A DNA stretch of 64,000 nt from Thermus oshimai DSM 12092 (GTDB taxonomy: Bacteria; Deinococcota; Deinococci; Deinococcales; Thermaceae), in the NCBI RefSeq assembly GCF_000373145.1, contig NZ_KB890622.1, positions 62,001 through 126,000 on the forward strand, read 5' to 3'. The translations under genes and the position numbers were made by a program. The notes beneath the pieces are model-generated. The model was not told the origin of the DNA. It was given only the letters and a program-made list of their open reading frames with translations, and searched no databases. Shown here piece by piece: positions 20,309 through 28,242 of the stretch. Numbering within the stretch: position 1 is the first letter of the stretch; the number at the start of each line of letters is the position of its first letter.

Positions 20309-20905
20309 TTAGACCTCCGTAAGGGGCCTTAAGGCCCCTGTGGGGCAGACCTGGACGCAGTTGCCGCAGAAGACGCAGGGGGTTTCCGGCAGGGGGCGGT
20401 CCAAGGGGGTGGTGGGGTGGGCGAGAAGGCCCCTCCCCGTCAGGGTGAGGGCGTAGACCCCCATGATCCCGTCCCCGCAGGCGTCCACGCAGCGGCGGCA
20501 GTTCACGCACTTGGCGTAGTCCCGGAGGAAAAAGGGGTTATCCTCTATGGCCTCCCGCCCCTTCCGGCCCGGCACCTCGCCCCAGCGTCCGGGCTCGGCC
20601 TCGAGGGCCAAGGCCAGGGCCTGGAGCTCCGGGGCCAGGCTGAGGTCGGTGGTGAGGAGGAGCCACTCCAGGAGGGTTTTCCTGAGGGCCCGTAGCCCCG
20701 GGGTGTCGCTCCATACCTCCATCCCCTCCCGGGCCTCCGTGGCGCAGGCGGGGCTTAGACGGCCGTCCACCTCCACCAAACAGAGGCGGCAGAGCCCCCG
20801 GGTTTCCGTGTGGGGGTGGTGGCAGAGGGTGGGGACCTGCACCAGCTCTAAAAGGAGCGCCCCTTCCCGGGCCTCCATTTCCTTCCCGTCCACCTTAAGC
20901 CGCAC
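20309..20905 (-). CDS. iron-sulfur subunit of formate dehydrogenase (2Fe-2S plus 4Fe-4S ferredoxin)
   Basis: A 198-residue protein with the architecture of the N-terminus of NuoG or a HydA/HymC-type subunit. A plant-type 2Fe-2S site is formed by C28, C39, C42 and C54; residues of about 133-144 ([12 protein letters not shown]) and 178-189 ([12 protein letters not shown]) bind two 4Fe-4S clusters. In many formate dehydrogenases this module is fused to the catalytic chain; here it is a separate gene one base from fdhA. It wires electrons between the molybdenum subunit and the flavin subunit. The start overlaps the upstream flavin-subunit gene by 11 bases. Confidence 0.87.
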   Translation of the reverse strand: MRLKVDGKEMEAREGALLLELVQVPTLCHHPHTETRGLCRLCLVEVDGRLSPACATEAREGMEVWSDTPGLRALRKTLLEWLLLTTDLSLAPELQALALALEAEPGRWGEVPGRKGREAIEDNPFFLRDYAKCVNCRRCVDACGDGIMGVYALTLTGRGLLAHPTTPLDRPLPETPCVFCGNCVQVCPTGALRPLTEV

Positions 20906-22364
20906 CTTCCACCTCCAGTAGGCTCCGGTAGGCCCAGTAGGCGGACTGGCCCAGCCCGCAGAGGCTTCCCTTTAGGGTGCTCGCAAGGTCCTCCACCAGC
21001 CGGGCATCCCGCACCCGCCTTTGGACCAGGGCGAGCTGGACCGTTGTTCCTAAGGGGCAGGGGAAGCACTTGCCGCAGGACTCCTCCTGGAAAAAGTGGG
21101 CCAGGCCCTCCAGCACCGCCCAGAGGTCCACCCCCTCCCCGAAGGCCACCACCGCCCCCGCCCCCAAGGGGAGCCGTTCCCGGTAGCGCAAGGGGAAGGC
21201 GAAGTCCCGGGTGAAGACCCCCGCCGCGCCCCCCAGGAGAACGGCCTTCAAGCCTTCCGGCTCCCCCCCGGCCCGCCTCAGGGCCTCCCCCAAGGGGGTG
21301 CCCAGGGGGAGCTCGTAAAGCCCGGGGGCGGCCACGTCCCCGCTGATGGAGAAGAGCTTGGGCTCCTCCCTCCGCCAGGCCTCGAGGCCCTCCAGGATGC
21401 GGGGGATGGCGGCCAGGGTCTCCACGTTCTGCACCGCGGTGGGCCTGCCCCAAAGCCCCTTTTCCACCGGGAAGGGGGGCTTCAGGCGGGGCTCGGCCCG
21501 CCGGCCCTCCATGGACTCCAAAAGGGCCGTCTCCTCCCCGCAGATGTAAAGCCCCCCGCTTTGGAAGACCTCCGTGGGGACCAGGAGCAGCCCCGCCTCC
21601 TCCAGGGCGCCTATGGCCTCCTTAAGCCCCCGGATGGCCGCCTGGAACTCCTCCCGGATGTAGAGGTAGACCCGGCTGGCCCCCACGGCAAAGCCCGCCA
21701 GGAGGGCCCCTTCCAGGACCAGGAAGGGGTGGTGCTCCAGGAGGAAGCGGTCCTTGAAGTTGCCGGGCTCGGACTCGTCCCCGTTCGCCACCAGGTAGCG
21801 GGGGGCCTCCCCCCGGGCCACGGCCCGGAGCTTCAGGTGGGTGGGGAAGGCGGCCCCGCCCCGGCCCAGAAGCCCCGCCTCCTCCACCGCCTTTAGGAGG
21901 GCCTCCGGGGTGAGGTCCCCTTTGCGGGCGGCCTCCAGGGCCCTAAGCCCCCCCTGGGCCCGGTAGGCCTCGAGGGTGTCCGTGGGCTCCGGCGGGAGGA
22001 GCTTCCGCCCGTGGCCCAGGGCGAAGGGGAGGCGGAAGGTGGCGAAGGGCTCGGCCCGCCCCCCCACCTCCACCCACCGCTCTTCCCCCTCCACCCGCAC
22101 GTAGGCCGGGGCCAGGGCCTCGAGGCCCAAGGGGGGATGGGTGCCCACCGTGCCCTCCAGGAGGCTCCCAATCCCCCGGGCCCGGGCCACGGGGTCGTCC
22201 ACCAGATAGCGCCCCTCCCGCACCTCCCCATACCGCGGGTAGTAGCGCACCACCCCCCAGGCCTGGGCCAGGCTCACCCCCGCCAGGCGGGCGGCCTCGG
22301 CCACGCCCTCCTCCGTGAGGGGAAGGCGGGCGTCCAGGAGGGGAAGGAGGCCCGGTTTTTCCAT
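20895..22364 (-). CDS. NuoF-like NADH/FMN subunit with NuoE-like N-terminus
   Basis: A 489-residue diaphorase subunit. GLLGRGGAAFPTHLK and the YLVANGDESEPGNFKDRFLLE region bind NADH and FMN, YICGEETALLESMEGRR follows, and the C-terminal ESCGKCFPCPLGT with a later cysteine holds the N3 4Fe-4S cluster. Residues 1-50 resemble the helical start of NuoE, but the four cysteines of the NuoE 2Fe-2S site are absent and the next 60 residues are unlike NuoE. It should pass electrons from formate to NAD+. First gene of the formate dehydrogenase operon, 9 bases after galK. Confidence 0.88.
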   Translation of the reverse strand: MEKPGLLPLLDARLPLTEEGVAEAARLAGVSLAQAWGVVRYYPRYGEVREGRYLVDDPVARARGIGSLLEGTVGTHPPLGLEALAPAYVRVEGEERWVEVGGRAEPFATFRLPFALGHGRKLLPPEPTDTLEAYRAQGGLRALEAARKGDLTPEALLKAVEEAGLLGRGGAAFPTHLKLRAVARGEAPRYLVANGDESEPGNFKDRFLLEHHPFLVLEGALLAGFAVGASRVYLYIREEFQAAIRGLKEAIGALEEAGLLLVPTEVFQSGGLYICGEETALLESMEGRRAEPRLKPPFPVEKGLWGRPTAVQNVETLAAIPRILEGLEAWRREEPKLFSISGDVAAPGLYELPLGTPLGEALRRAGGEPEGLKAVLLGGAAGVFTRDFAFPLRYRERLPLGAGAVVAFGEGVDLWAVLEGLAHFFQEESCGKCFPCPLGTTVQLALVQRRVRDARLVEDLASTLKGSLCGLGQSAYWAYRSLLEVEGAA

Positions 22365-22373
22365 ACCCTCAGC

Positions 22374-23417
22374 TTAAAGGATGCGCAGGCTGGGGAAGCG
22401 GGCGAGAAGGGCCTCGCGGAAGCCTGGGTAAAGGCCTTCCGCCACCAGGGCCACCACCGCCCCCCCAAACCCGGCCCCCGTGAGCTTGGCCCCAAAGGCC
22501 CCGGCCTTAAGGGCCTCCTCCACCAGGGCGTCCAGCTCCGGGAGGCTCACCTCGTAGTCCCGGGAGAGGGAGCGGTGGCTTTGGGTCATGAGCTCGCCAA
22601 AAGCCCGGGCATCCCCCCGCCTAAGGGCCTCCACCCCCCTCAGGACCCTCAGGTTCTCCCCCACGATGTGCCGGGCCCGGCGGTCCAGGGGAGGGGGAAG
22701 GCTTTCCACCATGCAAAGGTCGGCCACGTCCCTCAGGGCCTTCACCCCAAGCCGCCTGGCCGCCTCCTCCGCCTCCTTCCGCCTCTCGTTGTAGCCGGAC
22801 TCGGAAAGCCGCCGCCCAAGCCCCAGGTCCAGGACCGCCACCCGCACCCCCGGGGGCAGGGGCAGGTTCTCGTGGGCCAGGGTGCGGGTGTCCAGGAAAA
22901 GGGCCTGGCCCACCTGGCCCAGGCTGGCCGCCATCTGGTCCATGATCCCGCACCGCACGCCCACGTACTCCGCCTCGGCCTTCCGGGCCAGGAGGGCCAC
23001 CTCCTGGTCGGAAAGGGGCAGGCGGTGGAGGGCCCGTAGGGCCTTGAGGGCCGCCACCTCGAGGGCGGCGGAGCTGGAAAGCCCCGCCCCCATGGGGAGG
23101 TCGCTCCGGATGTAAAACCTAGCCCCCTCCACCCGGTGCCCCGCCTCCCTCAGGGCCCAGACCACCCCCAGGAGGTAGTCCAGGAAGTCCCCCTGGGGGC
23201 CTCCCCCTAGGGGCCTGGCCCTCAGCTCCTTGAGGGTTTCGCTGTAGGCCTCCACTCGGCCCTCCGCCCGGCCCACCTCCACCCGGGTGAAGTAGGGGAG
23301 GGGGGTGGGGAGGACGTAGCCTTCCTGGTAGTCCGTGTGCTCCCCTAGGAGGTTCACCCGGCCCGGGGCCTGGGCGCTGGCCTCTGGGGGTGCGCCGAAG
23401 ACCTCTTGAAAGCCCAT
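22374..23417 (-). CDS. galK: galactokinase
   Basis: A 347-residue GHMP kinase that makes galactose 1-phosphate. The galactokinase signature GRVNLLGEHTDYQEGYVLP is near the N-terminus, LPMGAGLSSSAALEVAAL is the ATP-binding GHMP motif, GVRCGIMDQMAASLG holds the catalytic aspartate region, and LTGAGFGGAVVALV is the third motif. It follows znuA by 7 bases and precedes the formate dehydrogenase operon by 9 bases on the same strand, so read-through is possible although the functions differ. Confidence 0.95.
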   Translation of the reverse strand: MGFQEVFGAPPEASAQAPGRVNLLGEHTDYQEGYVLPTPLPYFTRVEVGRAEGRVEAYSETLKELRARPLGGGPQGDFLDYLLGVVWALREAGHRVEGARFYIRSDLPMGAGLSSSAALEVAALKALRALHRLPLSDQEVALLARKAEAEYVGVRCGIMDQMAASLGQVGQALFLDTRTLAHENLPLPPGVRVAVLDLGLGRRLSESGYNERRKEAEEAARRLGVKALRDVADLCMVESLPPPLDRRARHIVGENLRVLRGVEALRRGDARAFGELMTQSHRSLSRDYEVSLPELDALVEEALKAGAFGAKLTGAGFGGAVVALVAEGLYPGFREALLARFPSLRIL

Positions 23418-23424
23418 GCCTCCA

Positions 23425-24288
23425 TTATGGGCAAAGGGCCTTCAGGTTGTGGTCCAAAAGGGCCAGGTAGGTGGGGACCTTGGCGTCCAGGGTGTCCGTG
23501 TAGAGGAGGGCCACCCGGGCCCCCGTGGCCTCCGCCAGGGCCCTAAGGGCCTGGCCCCGGAACTGGGGTTCGGCCAAAACGAGCTTCACCCCTTCCCGTT
23601 TGGCCTTTTCCACCAGCGCCAAAAAGGCCCGGCTTCCCACCTCCTGGGCGCTGCTGCTGGAAAGCACCCCCACGATCTCCAGGCCGTAGCGCCGGGCGAA
23701 GTAGCGGAAGGCATCGTGCTGGGCGATGGCCTTCACCCCTTTAAGCCCGCAGGCCCTATAGGCGCGGTCCCGCTTGGCCACCTCTTCCCGGAAGCGGGCC
23801 AGGTTGGCCCGGTAGGCCCCTTCCCCTTTGGGGTCCAGCCGGGTGAGCTCCTGGGCGATCTTTTCCGCGTAGCGCAGGGCGTAGGCGGGGTCCAGCCAGA
23901 GGTGGGGGTCGCAGGGGCCGTGGGCGTGCTCCTCCTCCCCGTGGCCGTCCTCCCGATGGGCTTCCTCGCAGATCAGGTCCTTTTCCCCCTCCCCAAGCCG
24001 CACCACCCGGGCCCCCTTGGGCAGGAGGGCCTGGAGCTTGGGCAGGAAGGGTTCCAGTCCCAGCCCGTTGGCAAAGAGGACCCTCGCCTGGGCCAGGGCC
24101 TTGGCGGTGGAGGGGGTGGGCTCAAAGGTGTGGGGGTCGGCCCCCGGGGGGACCACGCCCGCCACCCGCACCCTCTCTCCCCCCACCTGGCGCACCAGGT
24201 CCGCCAGGATGGGGGTGGTGGCGGCCACCTGCACCTGGGCTAGGGCGGGGAGAAAGGCCAGAACCAGCAGGGCAAGAACCCGGCTCAT
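23425..24288 (-). CDS. znuA: zinc/manganese ABC transporter substrate-binding protein ZnuA
   Basis: A 287-residue cluster A-1 metal-binding protein with a signal peptide (MSRVLALLVLAFLPALAQ). Metal ligands are provided by PHTFEPTPS, the CDPHLWLDP segment and the AQHDAFRYFARRYGLEIVG segment, and a His/Glu-rich loop (HREDGHGEEEHAHGPCDPH) between the first two is typical of zinc-specific members. A Fur-family palindrome overlaps its -10 box, so it is probably repressed by Zur when zinc is plentiful. No permease or ATPase gene is adjacent; it is an orphan here. Confidence 0.9.
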   Translation of the reverse strand: MSRVLALLVLAFLPALAQVQVAATTPILADLVRQVGGERVRVAGVVPPGADPHTFEPTPSTAKALAQARVLFANGLGLEPFLPKLQALLPKGARVVRLGEGEKDLICEEAHREDGHGEEEHAHGPCDPHLWLDPAYALRYAEKIAQELTRLDPKGEGAYRANLARFREEVAKRDRAYRACGLKGVKAIAQHDAFRYFARRYGLEIVGVLSSSSAQEVGSRAFLALVEKAKREGVKLVLAEPQFRGQALRALAEATGARVALLYTDTLDAKVPTYLALLDHNLKALCP

Positions 24289-24296
24289 GTTTAGAA

Positions 24297-24312
24297 TGAT
24301 AAACCATTATCA
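24297..24312. promoter_or_regulatory. Fur/Zur-type operator over the znuA -10 box
   Basis: TGATAAACCATTATCA has perfect 6-base arms (TGATAA/TTATCA) around four bases and fits the general Fur-family box. On the minus strand TATCAT (24301-24296) can serve as the -10, 7 bases before the znuA ATG, so the operator covers the promoter. Confidence 0.6.
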
Positions 24313-24337
24313 GCAAAAAATCAAGCCCCTAAAGACC

Positions 24338-24365
24338 GCACCCCCGGGCCGGCCCGGGGGGGTGC
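24338..24365 (-). terminator. GC-rich hairpin at the distal end of the CRISPR array
   Basis: The 20-base perfect palindrome 24341-24360 (CCCCCGGGCC/GGCCCGGGGG) is extended by GCAC/GTGC outside a small bulge. On the minus strand it follows the last repeat by 4 bases and is followed about 20 bases later by GATTTTTT. It probably ends the pre-crRNA transcript and insulates znuA. Confidence 0.5.
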
Positions 24366-24369
24366 CTCC

Positions 24370-24794
24370 GTCGCAATCCCCTTGCGGGGAAGCATCTCGT
24401 GCAACACAGCCAAGCAAGTGGCCATCGGCCAAGAGGTAATCGTGGTCGCAATCCCCTGACGGGGAAGCATCTCGTGCAACACGTAGTAGCTCAATGGTTA
24501 GAAACCGCGGCTCAAGATTCCAATTGTCGCAATCCCCTGACGGGGAAGCATCTCGTGCAACATGAGTCTAGGCCCCTAATCTCTAGGCAAAGCGAATGGG
24601 ACTGGTCGCAATCCCCTGACGGGGAAGCATCTCGTGCAACGGGAAAGGGGGAAAAAGATGTACCTAATCGGGAAAGAAGTCAAGTCGCAATCCCCTGACG
24701 GGGAAGCATCTCGTGCAACGTAAAAACCTGGGGCCATCAATCCTCGTGTATCCCGGGAGTCGCAATCCCCTGACGGGGAAGCATCTCGTGCAAC
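24370..24794 (-). CRISPR. CRISPR array, 6 repeats, 5 spacers, type III-like repeat
   Basis: Six 36-base repeats start at 24370, 24445, 24526, 24605, 24684 and 24759; spacers are 39, 45, 43, 43 and 39 bases. On the plus strand repeats begin GTCGCAATCCCC and end CATCTCGTGCAAC; five are identical and the first has CTTGC for CTGAC. Read on the minus strand they begin GTTGCACGAG and end with the 8-base ATTGCGAC, the crRNA 5' tag I recall from Thermus type III (Csm/Cmr) crRNAs, with internal stem CCCC/GGGG. The degenerate repeat at the left end and the AT-rich flank on the right both place the leader on the right and transcription leftward. No cas gene lies in the window, so effector and adaptation proteins must act in trans. 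Confidence 0.96.
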
Positions 24795-25234
24795 TCTACC
24801 CCCTAAAGAGCCCCGTCCTGGACAGGCTTGCTGAAAGGGGGTTTGTGAGAAAGATGAAGCTTGGAATATACATAAGGCGAATAAAGGGCTTTTTGCGAGG
24901 TTTAGGCCCATGCTTAAGCCGCAGAGGAAGGTGCGATGAGAATCCAAATGCGCATACTTGCGTGCTGAACGAGACTAGATTGTCAAGATCCACCGCCGGA
25001 TGCCCGGCTTTGGAAACATGCTACCAGCGTTGGACTCGGTAGGTCAAGGGTGGTGAGAAGCCGCTCCCGGAGAGAACATTTTGGCCTTAATGGAAAAAAT
25101 ACATTCGGATTTTGCCTTTGAGGGCCAAAGCTTTCCTTTGTGAAAGTCAAGGGTTTTTAGGGAAGCGGGCGCTTAGGGTTCGGGGCGGCTTGGCTTGGGG
25201 TTCCGTGTTGCTCTATGGGGTAAAATCAGCCCAA
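24795..25234. other. AT-richer intergenic region: probable CRISPR leader and unassigned DNA
   Basis: This 440-base stretch has no gene I can support; short open frames here have non-Thermus codon use. The part next to the array (24795 to about 24930) is likely the leader, read on the minus strand, with a TATATT-like -10 at about 24868-24873 but no clear -35. The middle part (about 24930-25075) has lower GC and looks like decayed foreign DNA. The end holds the promoter of the aminotransferase gene: TAAAAT at 25221-25226, 8 bases before its ATG. Confidence 0.5.
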
Positions 25235-26554
25235 ATGGACCTCAAGGCCCTCCACAAGAAGCACGTCCTCACCCCCTGGGTGGCCCAGAAGCCCCTGGAC
25301 CCTCCCCTGGTGGTCCGGGGGGAAGGGGTTTGGCTTTGGGACCAGGGGGGTCGGCGCTACCTGGACCTTTCCAGCGGTCTGGTGGCCGTGAACCTGGGGC
25401 ACGCCCACCCCAAGGTGGCCCAGGCCATCGGCGAGCAGGCGGCCACCCTGGCCTACGCCGCCCCGAGCCTCTTCCACGACAAAAGGGCCCTTCTCGCCCA
25501 GGCCCTTTCGGAGATTGCCCCCTGGCCGGAAGGGGCGCGGGTCTTCTTCACCCCCTCGGGCACCGAGGCCAACGAGGACGCCATAAAGTTTGTCCGGCAC
25601 CTCACGGGCCGGTTTAAGATCCTCGCCGCCTACCGCTCCTTCCACGGGGCCACCATGGGCTCCGCTGCGCTTACGGGGGAGAACCGGCGCTGGCCCGCGG
25701 AGCCCGCCATGCCTGGGGTGGTCCACTTCTTCGCCCCCTACCCCTACCGGAGCCCCTTCTACACCGAAGATCCCAAGGAGGAGGTGAAGAGGGCCCTGGA
25801 CCACCTGGAAAGGGTCCTCCTCCACGAGGACCCCAAGCGGGTGGCGGCCATCTTCCTGGAGCCCGTGGTGGGGTCCAACGGGGTCATCGTCTACCCCGAG
25901 GGGTACTTGGAAGGGGTCCGGGCCATATGCGACCGCTACGGCATCCTCCTGGTCTTTGACGAGGTCATGACCGGCTTTGGCCGCGTGGGGGCGGCCTTCG
26001 CCGCGGAGCGGTTTGGGGTGGTACCGGACCTCATCACCTTCGCCAAGGGGGTGACCTCGGCCTACGTGCCCCTGGGCGGGGTGCTGGTGCGGGAGGGCCT
26101 GGCCCAGGCCTTTGACGAAACCCCCCTGCCCACGGGCCACACCTACGCGGGCCACCCCCTGGCGGTGGCCGCGGGGCTCGCCGCCCTCCGGGCCTACCAG
26201 GAGGAGGGGCTTTTTGAGCGGGCCAGGCGCATGGAGCCCTTCTTCCGCGAGGCCCTTTCCGCCCTCCTCGCCCACCCCTGGGTGGGGGAGGTCCGGGGCC
26301 TGGGGGCCTTCTACGGGGTGGAGCTCGTCCAGGACCGGGAGACCAAAGAACCCCTTTCCCCCTGGCACGCGCCCTTCAGTCCCCCCATGCAGGCCCTCCT
26401 GAAGGCCCTCTTCGCGGAAGGGGTGTACCTTCTCGCCAAGCACAACCTCCTGGTGGTGGCCCCGCCCCTCACCATCACCGAAGAGGAGTTCCTGGAAGGG
26501 GTGGAGCGCCTGGGCCGGGCCCTGAGGCGGGTGGAGGCGGAGGTTGTAAGGTAG
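25235..26554 (+). CDS. class III aminotransferase (4-aminobutyrate / omega-amino acid type)
   Basis: A 439-residue PLP-dependent enzyme. FFTPSGTEANEDAIKFVRH binds the cofactor phosphate, FLEPVVGSNGVIVYPEGYLEGVR and LLVFDEVMTGFGRVG give the catalytic Asp region, and LITFAKGVTSAYVPLGG holds the Schiff-base lysine. Subgroup resembles 4-aminobutyrate, beta-alanine-pyruvate or taurine-pyruvate aminotransferases; the exact amine is not readable. The ATG at 25235 follows TAAAAT by 8 bases, so the transcript is leaderless; the longer frame into the CRISPR flank is not needed. Its stop overlaps the ribosome site of the next gene, forming a two-gene operon. Confidence 0.88.
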   Translation: MDLKALHKKHVLTPWVAQKPLDPPLVVRGEGVWLWDQGGRRYLDLSSGLVAVNLGHAHPKVAQAIGEQAATLAYAAPSLFHDKRALLAQALSEIAPWPEGARVFFTPSGTEANEDAIKFVRHLTGRFKILAAYRSFHGATMGSAALTGENRRWPAEPAMPGVVHFFAPYPYRSPFYTEDPKEEVKRALDHLERVLLHEDPKRVAAIFLEPVVGSNGVIVYPEGYLEGVRAICDRYGILLVFDEVMTGFGRVGAAFAAERFGVVPDLITFAKGVTSAYVPLGGVLVREGLAQAFDETPLPTGHTYAGHPLAVAAGLAALRAYQEEGLFERARRMEPFFREALSALLAHPWVGEVRGLGAFYGVELVQDRETKEPLSPWHAPFSPPMQALLKALFAEGVYLLAKHNLLVVAPPLTITEEEFLEGVERLGRALRRVEAEVVR

Positions 26555-26558
26555 GAGG

Positions 26559-28232
26559 GTGCGTCGCTACGCGGACCTTCTAGACCTTCTCCGGACGCTG
26601 GAAGGCCGCCCCTACCCCGCCTATAAGGACCTGAAGGGGAGCTGGGTGGGGGAGGGGTTCGTTCTCCGCTTCGTCCACGTGCAGGGGGACCCCTTCGCCA
26701 CCCCCTCGGTCCTGGAGGTGCGCTACCCCAAGGAGGCCCTGGGCCCCTATAGGGTTTACGCCAACGAGGCGGGCCGGGTGGCGGCGGAGGACTTTCTCTT
26801 GAGGAGCCTTAAGGCCCGTCTGAAGGCCCTGCCCCACGTGGGGGGCTCGGGGGCCTCGGGGCGGGTGAGCGTGGCGGTGGAAAGCCCCAAGGTGCTGAAG
26901 CGGGCGGGGGCCCATCTGGGCGAGGGCCTCTCCTTGCGCTTCCGGGTGGGCCTTCCCGCGGCGGGGCGGCGCATCCTGGGGCGGGAGGCGGAGCGGCTTT
27001 TCCGCGCCCTGGGGGAGGCCTTGAGGGGCTTCCTCCCGGAGCTTGACCGGAAGGCCCTTCTCGCCCACGTGCACCAGGCGGAGGACCATAGGGCCATCCA
27101 GGAGGCCTTAAAGGCGCGGGGCCTGGTGGCCTTCGTGGGGGAAGGAAGCGTTCTTCCCCGGGAGAGCGGGGTGAGCCAGGCGCCCCTCAAGGGGGCCATT
27201 CCCTTTGAGAGCCCTCCTTCCCTCCGGGTGGCCTTCCGCACCCCCCACCGGGGGGAGGTCTTTGGCATGGGCCTTCCTGAAGGGCTCACCCTCATCACCG
27301 GGGGCGGGTTCCACGGGAAGACCACCCTCCTCGAGGCCCTGGTCCACGGGGTCTTCCCCCACGTCCCGGGGGATGGGCGGGAGTGGGTGGTGACCCGAAG
27401 GGGGGCGCAGCGGGTCCAGTCGGAGGACGGGCGGAGCGTGGTGGGGGTGGACCTGAGGCCCTTCGTCCACGACCTGCCCCTGGGCCAGGACACCCGCTTC
27501 TTCACCACGGAGGACGCCTCGGGCTCCACCAGCCTGGCCGCGGGGATTCTGGAGGCCCTGGAGATGGGGGCGGAGGTCCTTTTCCTGGACGAGGACACCT
27601 CGGCCACCAACCTCCTGGTGCGGGACGCCCGCATGCAGGCCCTGGTCCGGCGGGAGACCCTCACCCCCCTTCTGGACCGGGTGGGGGACCTGAAGGCTTT
27701 GGGGGTGAGCCTGGTCCTGGTGGTGGGAGGGGTGGGGGACTACCTGGAGCTGGCGGACACCGTGGTCCTCATGGAGGGGTACCGGCCCAGGGAGGCCACC
27801 CTCGAGGCCCGCGAGGTGGCCCGGGCCCACCCCACGGGCCGGGTCTTCGGCGAGCCCCGCTACCCCCTTAGGGTCGTCCCCCGGGCCCCCCTCCCCGAAA
27901 GCTTTGACCCCAGGCGGGGCCGGAAGGAACGGGTGAAGGGCCGGGGCCTGCGGGAGCTCCTCTTCGGGGAAGAGGTGGTGGACCTCTCCGCCCTGGACCT
28001 CTTTGAGGAGGCCCAGGTGCGCGCCTTAGGGGCCCTTTTCAAGCGCCTCCAGGCCCTTTCGGACGGGAAGACCCCCCTGAAGGCCCTGGCGGAGCGCGCC
28101 CTTTCGGGGGTGGAGGACCTCTTCTTCCTGGAGGAGGCCCCGGAGCTCGCCGAGGTGCGCCCCCTGGAGCTCGCCGCCGCGGTGAACCGGCTGAGGAGCC
28201 TCGAGGTGCGGCAGGTGTCTGGAGAGGGGTAG
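26559..28232 (+). CDS. ABC-class P-loop ATPase (PF09818-like), function unknown
   Basis: A 557-residue protein resembling predicted ATPases of the ABC class. Residues 1-230 are the family N-terminal domain (DLLRTLEGRPYPAYKDLKGSW). Walker A GGGFHGKTTLLEAL is at about residue 248; the long insert RRGAQRVQSEDGRSV follows, and Walker B with a glutamate switch is VLFLDEDTSATNLLVRD at about residues 345-361. Biological role is not established for the family. Starts at GTG 26559, with TAGGAGG overlapping the stop of the aminotransferase, so the two are co-translated. Confidence 0.85.
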   Translation: MRRYADLLDLLRTLEGRPYPAYKDLKGSWVGEGFVLRFVHVQGDPFATPSVLEVRYPKEALGPYRVYANEAGRVAAEDFLLRSLKARLKALPHVGGSGASGRVSVAVESPKVLKRAGAHLGEGLSLRFRVGLPAAGRRILGREAERLFRALGEALRGFLPELDRKALLAHVHQAEDHRAIQEALKARGLVAFVGEGSVLPRESGVSQAPLKGAIPFESPPSLRVAFRTPHRGEVFGMGLPEGLTLITGGGFHGKTTLLEALVHGVFPHVPGDGREWVVTRRGAQRVQSEDGRSVVGVDLRPFVHDLPLGQDTRFFTTEDASGSTSLAAGILEALEMGAEVLFLDEDTSATNLLVRDARMQALVRRETLTPLLDRVGDLKALGVSLVLVVGGVGDYLELADTVVLMEGYRPREATLEAREVARAHPTGRVFGEPRYPLRVVPRAPLPESFDPRRGRKERVKGRGLRELLFGEEVVDLSALDLFEEAQVRALGALFKRLQALSDGKTPLKALAERALSGVEDLFFLEEAPELAEVRPLELAAAVNRLRSLEVRQVSGEG

Positions 28233-28242
28233 GCCTTTTCCG

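Noticed and set aside
24399-25042. Short frames crossing CRISPR repeats
   Set aside because: They repeat the translated repeat unit (NPLTGKHLVQ) and have no start signal or conservation.
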